Shown: positions 27,766 through 35,531 of the stretch, piece by piece
Position numbering within the stretch: the first letter of the stretch is position 1
Layout: each line of letters begins with the position of its first letter
Assembly: GCA_028285945.1 (NCBI GenBank)
Contig: JAPYNE010000064.1
Location: forward strand, 1-47,117
Direction: 5' to 3'
From: Candidatus Foliamicus numerosus
GTDB taxonomy: Bacteria > Pseudomonadota > Gammaproteobacteria > Steroidobacterales > Foliamicaceae
Length of the DNA: 47,117 nucleotides
Position numbers and translations under genes: made by a program
Notes under the pieces: model-generated
Database searches by the model: none
Told to the model about the DNA's origin: nothing
What the model saw: the letters and a program-made list of their open reading frames with translations, nothing else

Positions 27766-29253
27766 ATGAAGCAAATGCCCGATTCCGAGATGATTTACAT
27801 GGACTACGCGGCCTCCGCGCCGATGGATCCGCAAGTGGCGGCGCGCATGAGCAAGTTGCTCCGCCGAGGCCCGCACGCCAACCCGGCCGCGGCTCACGGT
27901 CCAGGAAAAGCGGCGGAACGCTTGGCCGCCAAGGCGGCCAAGCAGGTAGGCGCGCTGGTGGGGCTGTCGGCGGACGAGGTGGTGTTCACCTCAGGCGCAA
28001 CGGAATCCATAGGCTTGGCGGTGACGGGCGCCGCCCGTTACCGGCGCAGGGAAGGTCGCCACGTGATCACCGGCCTCAGCGAACACCCGGCCGGCCTCAA
28101 TTCCTGCCTTGCCCTGAAGCGGGAAGGTTTCGAGCTGACGTGCCTGGAGCCGGATAGGAGCGGCGTCATTACCGCGGACGCCTTGCGCTCGGCGCTGCGC
28201 AGCGACACGGTTCTGGCATCCCTGATGCACGTCAACAACGAGATTGGCGTGGTTCATGACATCGCCGAATTTGCCGCTATTTGCCGCGATCATGGCGCTT
28301 GGCTGCATGTGGACGCCGCGCAGAGCGCCGGGAAGCTGCCGCTGGATATGCAGGCGCTAGGAATCGACCTGCTGTCGTTGAGCGCGCACAAAATATATGG
28401 CCCGAAGGGCGTAGGCGCTTTGTGCATCAACCGCCGGCGCGTCCCGCGGATCGAACCGCTGCTGCATGGGGGCGGCCAGCAGCGGGGTCTGCGTCCCGGC
28501 ACGCTGCCGACCCATCAGGTTGCGGGCTTGGGGCTCGCATGCGATCTCGCGGCTGCAAAAATGGGCGCGGAAAGCGCTCGCATGCGGAGCCTTCAGGATC
28601 GTCTCTGGAGCGGGCTTGAGGCTTCCGGCGGCGTGCTGCTCAACGGCGCCGGCGCCGAGCGCGCGCCCGGCATTCTCAGCGTGAGCGTGGAAGGCGTGGA
28701 ATCGGCCAGCCTGGTCAACGCCCTTGAAGGCGTTGCCTTGTCGCTGGGGTCGGCCTGTTCGCGGGTCCAGGACGAGCCTTCAGCGGTGTTGAGGTGCATA
28801 GGGCGCTCCCCGCTGCTGGCGGCCAGCACATTGCGGTTCAGTATCGGCAGGTTCACTACCGAGGCGGAGATCGACAGAGTCTGTGAAATATTCGCAGGGG
28901 CGGTTGCGGCATTACGCGCTCTGGCCGACGAGACGCCCGCGATCGCTCCGGCTTCGGGGCGGATTACCGCAGGCGAGGCCGGCCGCCGCCAATCCGGCGC
29001 TTGGGTGCGCTTGGAGGCGCGCTGGGAAGGGGATACGGCTGTTGAAACGGCTTTTCGCGTATTCGGGCCGCCAATTCTGGAGCATGCGGCGCGCAACGGC
29101 GCCCGCGCGCTCAAGGAGAAAGGCCGGGGCCTCCGCGTGGCGGACTGGTCCCGGCAGGTCAACAGAACGCTCAATCCGCCCCCGGAATCCCGGTCGGTGC
29201 TCCTGCTTGCCCGCGATGCCTTGCAAGACTGCCTTCAGGGCGGGGATAATTAG
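27766..29253 (+). CDS. Cysteine desulfurase (IscS/NifS type) with an IscU-like C-terminal extension
   Basis: The product has 495 residues, about 100 more than IscS. Residues 1-375 form a fold-type I desulfurase: MDYAASAPMDP, TSGATESIGLAV, the PLP lysine at about 209 in SLSAHKIYGPKG, GGGQQRGLRPGT and the active cysteine at about 331 in LGSACSRVQDEPSAVL. Residues 409-495 resemble a degenerate IscU/NifU N-terminal fold (LEARWEGDTAVETAFRVFG, then PPILEHAARNGA), but the cysteine expected after VFG is replaced by PP. An IscA-type gene follows after 34 bases. Activity as a desulfurase is well supported; a scaffold-like role for the tail is inference. ATG 27766 is chosen; 27775 and 27793 are possible. 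Confidence 0.85.
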   Translation: MKQMPDSEMIYMDYAASAPMDPQVAARMSKLLRRGPHANPAAAHGPGKAAERLAAKAAKQVGALVGLSADEVVFTSGATESIGLAVTGAARYRRREGRHVITGLSEHPAGLNSCLALKREGFELTCLEPDRSGVITADALRSALRSDTVLASLMHVNNEIGVVHDIAEFAAICRDHGAWLHVDAAQSAGKLPLDMQALGIDLLSLSAHKIYGPKGVGALCINRRRVPRIEPLLHGGGQQRGLRPGTLPTHQVAGLGLACDLAAAKMGAESARMRSLQDRLWSGLEASGGVLLNGAGAERAPGILSVSVEGVESASLVNALEGVALSLGSACSRVQDEPSAVLRCIGRSPLLAASTLRFSIGRFTTEAEIDRVCEIFAGAVAALRALADETPAIAPASGRITAGEAGRRQSGAWVRLEARWEGDTAVETAFRVFGPPILEHAARNGARALKEKGRGLRVADWSRQVNRTLNPPPESRSVLLLARDALQDCLQGGDN

Positions 29254-29287
29254 GCCGCCGAGTAGGGGCAACACGAGGATCAGTTCC

Positions 29288-29611
29288 ATGGGATTGCGGC
29301 TTACCCCCCGTGCTGAGGCAAGGGTGCTGGAGTACCTGCGGCGCCGCGGCAGCGGCTTGGGCTTGCGCGTGGGCGTGACCGAGACCGGCTGCTCGGGATA
29401 TTCGTACGTGCTCGATTACGCCGATGAAGTGGGCAGCGACGACTTGGTCCTGCGCCAGAACGAACTGAATATCATTGTGGCGCGCGAAAGCCTGCCGCTG
29501 CTGGATGGCACGGAAGTCGATTTTGTTCAGAAAGAACTCAACGAGCAATTCGTGTTCACCAATCCCAACGCAACCGGCGAATGCGGCTGCGGAGAAAGTT
29601 TTACCGTATGA
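29288..29611 (+). CDS. iscA: IscA/ErpA-type iron-sulfur cluster assembly protein
   Basis: The 107-residue A-type carrier shows [13 protein letters not shown], the first ligand in [19 protein letters not shown] and the C-terminal CGCGE motif ([11 protein letters not shown]). It delivers or receives clusters in Fe-S biogenesis. It follows the cysteine desulfurase closely, and its stop overlaps the ndk start (ATGA), so the cluster genes and ndk are probably on one transcript. No free-standing IscU is present here, which makes the desulfurase tail of interest. Confidence 0.9.
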   Translation: MGLRLTPRAEARVLEYLRRRGSGLGLRVGVTETGCSGYSYVLDYADEVGSDDLVLRQNELNIIVARESLPLLDGTEVDFVQKELNEQFVFTNPNATGECGCGESFTV

Positions 29612-30030
29612 GCGAGCGAACCTTGTCCATTATCAAGCCCGATGGCGTGGCCCGCAGCCTCATCGGCGAAATCTACCGGCGTTTCGAAGCAGCCGGGCTG
29701 CGGGTCGTGGGCGCCCGCATGGTTCGCCTCGACGAGCAGAAGGCGCGCGCGTTTTACCAAGTGCATCGGGAGCGGCCCTTTTTCAACGACTTGGTGGCGT
29801 ACATGACTTCGGGGCCCATCATGGCGCAGGTGCTGGAAGGCGAGAATGCGATTCAGCGCAATCGGGAACTGATGGGCGCCACGGATCCGGCCAAGGCCGG
29901 CGCCGGCACGGTTCGAGCGGATTACGGCCAGAGCGTCGAACGCAATGTGGTGCATGGGTCGGACGGGCCGGGAACCGCTAGGGAAGAAATCGACTTTTTC
30001 TTCCAGCCGGACGAACTGCATTCAGGCTAG
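29608..30030 (+). CDS. ndk: Nucleoside diphosphate kinase
   Basis: The 140-residue enzyme transfers a phosphate between nucleoside triphosphates and diphosphates through a phosphohistidine. It shows [59 protein letters not shown] and the active histidine in NVVHGSDG. The start (ATG 29608) overlaps the iscA stop. The TAG stop lies inside the left arm of the long palindrome that follows. Confidence 0.96.
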   Translation: MSERTLSIIKPDGVARSLIGEIYRRFEAAGLRVVGARMVRLDEQKARAFYQVHRERPFFNDLVAYMTSGPIMAQVLEGENAIQRNRELMGATDPAKAGAGTVRADYGQSVERNVVHGSDGPGTAREEIDFFFQPDELHSG

Positions 30031-30191
30031 CGTGCTGTTCCGTGAATAACGGCTGGAAGGCGCGAGGCATGTTTCCTTCCCGGCAAGGCGCGACGATGCC
30101 GTGTGGCAGGCTCCACACAAGAAGGAGCAACGCAGCCGGGGAGGAAACAAGGCCGCGAATTATGGCTGTTATTCGCGGAACAGCACGCTAG
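30027..30191. repeat. Long nested palindromic element between ndk and rlmN
   Basis: The outer arms 30027-30053 and 30165-30191 match as reverse complements at 25 of 27 positions (one difference is a G-T wobble). Inside, 30072-30083 pairs with 30136-30147 (11 of 12), and GTGTGG (30101-30106) with CCACAC (30113-30118) forms the tip. A transcript would fold into one ~165-nt hairpin. It is either a mobile palindromic repeat (REP/MITE-like) or a structured RNA; a shorter relative lies at 27638-27675. The left arm includes the ndk stop codon. Confidence 0.75.
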
Positions 30192-30217
30192 GCGCTTGGC
30201 GGGGGCCAGGAGGTTCA

Positions 30218-31294
30218 ATGCCGGATTCCGCCTCATTGCTTGGTTTGCCCAGAGGCGAGCTTGAGAATTGGTTCGTCTCGCGGGGCGAAGCCGCTTTCCG
30301 GGCGCGGCAATTGATGCGTTGGCTGTATCGCCGCGGCGAGCTGGAGCCGCTGCGGATGACGGACATGGCCCTTTCCTTAAGGGAGTCGCTGAGCGATTCG
30401 GCCGGGCTAGCCCTGCCGCCCATCGCGCAGCGCCGGCGTTCCGCGGACGGCACGCGCAAATGGCTGCTGGATGTGGGCGGCGGCCAGGTCGTGGAGACTG
30501 TGTTCATACCGGAACCCGGCCGCAGCTCGCTATGTGTCTCGTCACAGGTTGGATGCGCGGTTAACTGCCCGTTTTGCGCGACCGGCCAGATGGGATTCAG
30601 CCGCAACCTGAGCGCCGCCGAAATCGTGGCGCAGACGCTGGTTGCCCGGCGTGAGCTGGAGCCGGAAGGCAGAACGATCACCAATATCGTGTTCATGGGC
30701 ATGGGCGAGCCGCTGGCCAATTTTCGCGAAGTGGCCCGGGCCGCATCGGTTTTTCTGGACCCTTTGGGCCTTGGGCTTTCGCGCCGTCGGGTGACTCTCA
30801 GCACCAGCGGCATCACGCCGCGCATCGGCAAGCTGGCGGAAGTGTCCCGCGTTGCCCTGGCCGTGTCGCTGCACGCGCCTGACGACGAGCTGCGCAACCG
30901 GCTGGTGCCGCTGAACAGGCGCTACCCGCTGGGCCCGCTGCTGGAGGCCTGCTGGGATTACGCGCGGGCCACCGAAAGCCGCGAAGTGACCTTCGAGTAC
31001 GTCATGCTGGATGGGGTCAACGATCAGCCGGGCCAGGCCGCTGCGCTCGCCGGCCTGCTCCGCGACCGGCCCGCCAAGCTCAACCTGATTCCCTACAACC
31101 CCGTTAGCGGCGCCCCATTCGCGTGCTCGCCGCGCCCGGCCATTGACCGTTTTCGGCAAACGCTGCTGGATGCCGGCGTGATGACGATGACGCGCAAGAC
31201 GCGGGGCGACGATATCGAGGCCGCCTGCGGACAACTGCGGGGCATCGTGCTGAACGGCATGAGCGTCCCCCGCGGCATGAAGGCAAGAGCATGA
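30218..31294 (+). CDS. rlmN: Dual-specificity RNA methyltransferase RlmN
   Basis: The 358-residue radical-SAM enzyme methylates C2 of A2503 in 23S rRNA and of A37 in some tRNAs. It carries the CxxxCxxC cluster motif CAVNCPFC with the surrounding VSSQVGCAVNC and GFSRNLSAAEIVAQ, NIVFMGMGEPL, RVTLSTSGI, and the substrate cysteine in RGDDIEAACGQL. I chose ATG 30218, which has AGGAGG four bases upstream; the longer frame to 30101 reads through the palindromic element. It overlaps the next gene by ATGA. Confidence 0.95.
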   Translation: MPDSASLLGLPRGELENWFVSRGEAAFRARQLMRWLYRRGELEPLRMTDMALSLRESLSDSAGLALPPIAQRRRSADGTRKWLLDVGGGQVVETVFIPEPGRSSLCVSSQVGCAVNCPFCATGQMGFSRNLSAAEIVAQTLVARRELEPEGRTITNIVFMGMGEPLANFREVARAASVFLDPLGLGLSRRRVTLSTSGITPRIGKLAEVSRVALAVSLHAPDDELRNRLVPLNRRYPLGPLLEACWDYARATESREVTFEYVMLDGVNDQPGQAAALAGLLRDRPAKLNLIPYNPVSGAPFACSPRPAIDRFRQTLLDAGVMTMTRKTRGDDIEAACGQLRGIVLNGMSVPRGMKARA

Positions 31295-31827
31295 AGGCGC
31301 TGAAATTGCTCGCCGTTGCTGCGCTCGTCGCCGGCTGCCAGGCGGGCCTGGCAGGGAATCCGCAGGCCTCGGCGCTAAACGTGGAGCTTGGCGTTTCGTA
31401 CCTCGAGCAAGGACGTGCCGAGCTGGCGCGCGACAAGCTGATCCGGGCGGCGCGGCAGGATCCACGCTCGGCGGATGCGCAGCGGATGCTGGCGCTGGCC
31501 TACGAGAGCTTGGGGCAGCATCCGGCGGCTGAGCGGCACTACCGGCAGGCCGTCCGAATCGCGCCCCGCGATGTCGAGGCGCTTAACAGCCTTGGGGTGT
31601 TCCTGTGCCGCCGAACCGGCGAAGCCCGCGAGGGTCTGGCCTTTCTTCGGCGGGCGGCCGGGGAGGCATCCCCGCGGCGGCGCGCGGCCGTGTACGCCAA
31701 CAGCGGCGTTTGCGAGCTTGCCAAGGACGCGGCGAGCGCGGCGAAGTGGTTTCGCCGCGCTTTGGAACTGGATCCCGGGCAGCCCGAAGCCCGGGCGCTG
31801 CTGGAGCAGCTTGAAACGCAGAACTGA
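31291..31827 (+). CDS. pilF: Type IV pilus biogenesis lipoprotein PilF/PilW
   Basis: The 178-residue protein has a lipoprotein signal with the lipobox LVAGC (Cys 16) and four TPR units, for example LGVSYLEQGRAELARDKLIRA, MLALAYESLGQHPAAERHY and SLGVFLCRRTGEAREGLAFL. The family is an outer-membrane pilotin for the PilQ secretin; the gene order rlmN-pilF-rodZ-hisS is conserved in gammaproteobacteria. It is shorter than Pseudomonas PilF (about 250 residues). No other pilus gene lies in this window, so its role is taken from context. Confidence 0.8.
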   Translation: MKALKLLAVAALVAGCQAGLAGNPQASALNVELGVSYLEQGRAELARDKLIRAARQDPRSADAQRMLALAYESLGQHPAAERHYRQAVRIAPRDVEALNSLGVFLCRRTGEAREGLAFLRRAAGEASPRRRAAVYANSGVCELAKDAASAAKWFRRALELDPGQPEARALLEQLETQN

Positions 31828-31844
31828 CCAGGAGGCTTGCCCAC

Positions 31845-32258
31845 ATGGCAGATACGATACAAACCCCTTCCGGCTCGTACGGAGAGCGTCTGCAGTCCGC
31901 GCGCCGCGCGCAGATGATCTCGGTCGAAGACGTGGCGCAGGAGCTGAGGCTTTCGACGGATGCCGTCAATGCCCTCGAGGCCGGCGAAATCGAGATTTTC
32001 AGCGCGCACGCGCATGCGGTGGGCCACTTGCGCTGCTATTGCAAGCTCTTGGGGATAAACCCCGAGGAATTGCTGGCCGACTACCGCAGGAAGTATCCGG
32101 ATTGGGATCACCTGCCGGCCAAGGTGGGCCTGGTGCCGTCCAGAATTCAGCGCTGGGGCCGCCTGAAGCTGGTGGCATGGATTTTGGGAGCGTCGTCGGT
32201 TCTGCTGATTGCCTACCAGTTCTGGGGCGACTTGGTTGTGGGCTGGCTCTCGGGCTAG
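31845..32258 (+). CDS. rodZ: RodZ-like helix-turn-helix membrane protein (short form)
   Basis: The 137-residue protein has a Cro/C1-type HTH_25 domain at about 12-75 (GERLQSARRAQMISVEDVAQELRLSTDAVNALE cited in parts; HLRCYCKLLGINPEELLADYRR), and one membrane segment near 107-126 (LVAWILGASSVLLIAYQFWG). In RodZ the HTH binds MreB, and a periplasmic DUF4115 domain follows the membrane span; here the protein ends eight residues after the span, so that domain is missing. It lies in the conserved rodZ position before hisS. Whether the short form still works in cell shape is unknown. Confidence 0.8.
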   Translation: MADTIQTPSGSYGERLQSARRAQMISVEDVAQELRLSTDAVNALEAGEIEIFSAHAHAVGHLRCYCKLLGINPEELLADYRRKYPDWDHLPAKVGLVPSRIQRWGRLKLVAWILGASSVLLIAYQFWGDLVVGWLSG

Positions 32259-32307
32259 CGGCATGCAGCCTGCCCAGAGAGCTTAGAGACGCATTGGCGG
32301 ATCGCGC

Positions 32308-33594
32308 GTGCCGTCAAGACTTATTCAATCGGTTCGTGGCGTCCGGGATCTGAAGCCGCCTGAAGCCTCGGCGTGGAGGCATGCCGAGGAGGTTGTTCGC
32401 GCGATCCTGGAGGGCGGCGGATACCGCGAGTTTCGAGCGCCTGTGCTGGAGCATGCGGAGTTGTACCAGCGTTCGGTGGGCGAGCACACCGACATCGTGC
32501 AAAAGGAGATGTACAGCCTTGAAGGAGGCAAAGGGCAGACCCTTGCGCTGCGGCCGGAGGCAACTGCGGGGATTGTGCGGGCGGCGCTTGAGCACGGGCT
32601 GCACCGAGGGCGCCACCGGTTCTGGTGCGTCGGCCCGATGTTCCGCAGGGAACGTCCGCAACGCGGCCGGCTGCGTCAGTTTCATCAGTTCGACGCCGAG
32701 GCGATCGGATACGCGGGCCCTGACATTGATGCGGAGTTGATCGCGCAGGCGGCGCGCATTTTCCGGGAGCTGGGCGTGGACGGTCTTGCGCTGGAGATCA
32801 ACAGCCTGGGCGGCGCCGAATGCCGCCGGGCCTATCGGCGCAATCTCCGGGCGTACTTCCGGGATCATTTCGAGTCGCTGGATGCGGACAGCCGCGCCCG
32901 GCTGGATGCCAATCCGCTGCGCATTCTCGACAGCCGCAATCCGCGGATGTCGGAACTGATCGCGGGCGCCCCCGACATCGCGGAATTTCTGGAGCCTGAG
33001 TCCGCCGAGCATCTGTCCGGCCTTGAGTCGCTGCTCACCTCCATCGGGCTGCCGTACCGCCGCAATTCCAGGCTGGTGCGGGGATTGGACTATTACTCGA
33101 GGACGGTTTTCGAGTTCCTCACGGATCGGCTGGGCGCGCAGAACGCGGTGTGCGCCGGCGGTCGTTATGATGGCTTGGTTGAGCAACTGGGCGGCCCGCC
33201 CACTCCTGCGATCGGCTGGGCGATGGGCATTGAGCGCCTGATGGAACTGGCGGCGGCTTTTCCGCCCGCGGGACGAACCCGGGTTTATCTGGTGCTGCTG
33301 GGAGGTCTTGCGGTGCAGCAGGCCGGCCTGCAACTGGCGGAGACGCTGCGCAGCGAATGCGCCTTTATGGATTTGGAAATGCACTGCGGAGGGGGCGGGG
33401 CGCGGGCCCAAATGCGCCACGCCAGCCGCTCCGGCGCCCGCTATGCGGTGATTATCGGCGAACAGGAGCTGGCGGCTGGAGAGGCGGGCCTGAAGGACCT
33501 TCGGAGCGGGGCCGAACAACAGGCCATCCCGCTGGAGGAACTCCCAAGGGTGCTTCGGGATCGCGCCGACCGTACAATTCCGGCCCATGGATGA
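32308..33594 (+). CDS. hisS: Histidyl-tRNA synthetase
   Basis: The 428-residue class II synthetase shows motif 1 around EFRAPVLEHAELYQRSVGE, motif 2 with FRRERPQRGRLRQFHQFDAE, the histidine motifs LVRGLDYYSRTVFEF and GGRYDGL, motif 3 AIGWAMGIERL, and a C-terminal anticodon domain (about 330-420). Start is GTG 32308. The gene ispG, commonly between rodZ and hisS, is not here. It overlaps the yfgM-like gene by eight bases. Confidence 0.96.
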   Translation: MPSRLIQSVRGVRDLKPPEASAWRHAEEVVRAILEGGGYREFRAPVLEHAELYQRSVGEHTDIVQKEMYSLEGGKGQTLALRPEATAGIVRAALEHGLHRGRHRFWCVGPMFRRERPQRGRLRQFHQFDAEAIGYAGPDIDAELIAQAARIFRELGVDGLALEINSLGGAECRRAYRRNLRAYFRDHFESLDADSRARLDANPLRILDSRNPRMSELIAGAPDIAEFLEPESAEHLSGLESLLTSIGLPYRRNSRLVRGLDYYSRTVFEFLTDRLGAQNAVCAGGRYDGLVEQLGGPPTPAIGWAMGIERLMELAAAFPPAGRTRVYLVLLGGLAVQQAGLQLAETLRSECAFMDLEMHCGGGGARAQMRHASRSGARYAVIIGEQELAAGEAGLKDLRSGAEQQAIPLEELPRVLRDRADRTIPAHG

Positions 33595-34315
33595 TTTTCT
33601 CACCGATCAGCAGCAGGCCGCGCGGGTGCGGTCCTGGGTGCGCGGGTATGCGCCTGCGGCGGCAGTGGCGCTGGCGATTGGAATCGGCGGCTATTTCGGC
33701 TACGACCAGTGGCAGGCGCGCGGCGAACAGCAGGCCGCCGAAGCCTCCGAACGTTTCGAGGAGTTAAGGGAAGTCCTCGATTCCAACAACCGGGATCGGG
33801 CCGAGGAGCTTCACGGGCGGCTGCTTGCCGATTTTCCTGAAAGCGCTTATGCGGATCATGCGCGCTTGCTGATGGCCAAGGAGTATGTCGATACCACCCG
33901 GCCCGCCTTGGCTGCGGAGGAGTTGCGCGCACTGATTGCGGGCACCGCCGACAGTGACTTGCGGCAACTGGCCCGGCTGCGCCTGGCGCGCGTCTATCTC
34001 TATATGGACCGTCCGCAAGACGGGCTGGAAGTGCTTGACGCAGGAATGCCATCCGATTCCTGGCAGCAGCTCACCGAGGATGCGCGCGGCGATCTGCACC
34101 GGGCGCTGGGGCAGGTGGAGGAGGCGCGAACCGCCTATCAGGCGGCTTTGGACCGCGCCGAACCGGCGGATCCCGGCTGGATTCGCATGAAACTGAATGA
34201 CCTCGCCGGGATGGATGCCGGGCAGGCGGACGCGCAGGACGCCGGCGGCGAGGATCACAGGCCCGCCGCCGCGGAGCAGGGCAATGCCGCCGATGCCGCT
34301 GCGGAACCGGAATGA
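33587..34315 (+). CDS. yfgM: YfgM-family membrane TPR protein
   Basis: The 242-residue protein has an N-terminal membrane segment (about 24-40: AAAVALAIGIGGYFGY) after LTDQQQAARVRSWVRGY and a periplasmic TPR region (about 45-210). The family is an ancillary SecYEG-linked chaperone, found with PpiD. The C-terminal ~30 residues are Ala/Asp/Glu-rich. It lies between hisS and bamB with overlaps at both ends, as in E. coli. Confidence 0.88.
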   Translation: MDDFLTDQQQAARVRSWVRGYAPAAAVALAIGIGGYFGYDQWQARGEQQAAEASERFEELREVLDSNNRDRAEELHGRLLADFPESAYADHARLLMAKEYVDTTRPALAAEELRALIAGTADSDLRQLARLRLARVYLYMDRPQDGLEVLDAGMPSDSWQQLTEDARGDLHRALGQVEEARTAYQAALDRAEPADPGWIRMKLNDLAGMDAGQADAQDAGGEDHRPAAAEQGNAADAAAEPE

Positions 34316-35514
34316 TGCCGGTTGCAGCCATGAATGCCGTCCGGCCCGCCCTGCGGATCCTTCCGATGATTCCGGCTGCCTTGCTGTGCCTGTCGGGCTG
34401 CGGGATTTTCGCCGGGGACGATGGCGAGGAGGGCCGTCAGCCGCGCGAGCTGCAGGCGTTTGCCGAGCAGTTGCAGCTCAGGCGGGCTTGGTCCGCCAAG
34501 GTGGGCGATGGCGGGGGAGGGCTAAGGCTGGCGCTGCGTATTGATGGCGACGGCTCGCGGGTTTACGCGGCTTCCACCGACGGCACTGTGCAGGCCTACG
34601 GGGCGGACAACGGCGCCCGGCAATGGTCCCGGGACACGAAGCTGAAGCTGTCCGCCGGTCCGGCAGTGGGTGGCGGCCACGTGGCCGTGGCATCTTCGGG
34701 AGGATGGGTTGTCGTGCTTGATGCGGCAAGCGGCGCAGAGGAGTGGCGCGCCTATGTGAAGGGCGAAGTGCTGGCGGCGCCGGCGGTGGGCGGGGGCCGT
34801 TTGTTCGTGCGCACGGTGCATGGCTTCCTGTACGCCTTCAGCCTCGCGACCGGCCAGGAACTCTGGTCCGTTTCGCAGAGCATGCCCAGGCTCAGCCTGC
34901 GCGGCACTTCGGCGCCCGTGGTGCAGGCCCGGCTGGTGATTTGCGGCTTCGACAACGGCCGCCTTGCCGCCTATGAGCAGTCCGACGGCGCCCGGGCCTG
35001 GGATCTGGCTTTGGCCGCGCCGGCAGGGCGCAACGAGCTGGAGCGGCTGGTGGATCTGAACGGCGAAGTCCAAGTGGTGGGCAATGATGTGTACGTGGCC
35101 GGCTATAACGGCTTGCTGGCCGCAGTGGCCGCGGAGTCGGGGGAATTGCTGTGGTCGCGGGAGTTTTCCGGCTACAACGGCCTGGTGGTGGATGCCAACA
35201 ACGTGTATTCGGTCAGCGAGGCGGGCCGGGTGGACGCTCATGCCCGAACCGGCGGCACCCCTTTATGGTCGGAGGATTTGCTGGAATACAGGGACCTTTC
35301 TCGGCCTGCCTTGTTCGCCTCGCATCTGATGGTTGGCGACTTCAAGGGTTATCTGCACGGATTCAACGTATTCAGCGGCAAACTGGAATCGCGCGCGCGC
35401 GCCGGCAACAGCAGGATTGCGGCCCAGCCCCTGGTCATGGGCGAGATGCTGTATGCGCTGACCGTGTCGGGCGAATTGACGGCCTGGCGCGCCGCCGGCT
35501 CGGGCCCATCCTGA
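34312..35514 (+). CDS. bamB: Outer membrane assembly lipoprotein BamB
   Basis: The 400-residue protein has a lipoprotein signal (lipobox LCLSGC, Cys 30) and an eight-bladed beta-propeller of PQQ-like repeats: VYAASTDGTVQAYGADNGARQW, VVVLDAASGAEEW, LYAFSLATGQELW, LAAYEQSDGARAW, LLAAVAAESGELLW, VDAHARTGGTPLW and LHGFNVFSGK (quoted in part). It is part of the BAM complex that inserts beta-barrels. ATG 34312 overlaps the upstream stop by ATGA; ATG 34330 is an alternative with a more usual signal length. Confidence 0.93.
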   Translation: MMPVAAMNAVRPALRILPMIPAALLCLSGCGIFAGDDGEEGRQPRELQAFAEQLQLRRAWSAKVGDGGGGLRLALRIDGDGSRVYAASTDGTVQAYGADNGARQWSRDTKLKLSAGPAVGGGHVAVASSGGWVVVLDAASGAEEWRAYVKGEVLAAPAVGGGRLFVRTVHGFLYAFSLATGQELWSVSQSMPRLSLRGTSAPVVQARLVICGFDNGRLAAYEQSDGARAWDLALAAPAGRNELERLVDLNGEVQVVGNDVYVAGYNGLLAAVAAESGELLWSREFSGYNGLVVDANNVYSVSEAGRVDAHARTGGTPLWSEDLLEYRDLSRPALFASHLMVGDFKGYLHGFNVFSGKLESRARAGNSRIAAQPLVMGEMLYALTVSGELTAWRAAGSGPS

Positions 35515-35531
35515 CCCGGCCCGCATGCGCC

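Noticed and set aside
32314-33603. 429-codon open frame antisense to hisS
   Set aside because: Shadow of a certain aminoacyl-tRNA synthetase gene.
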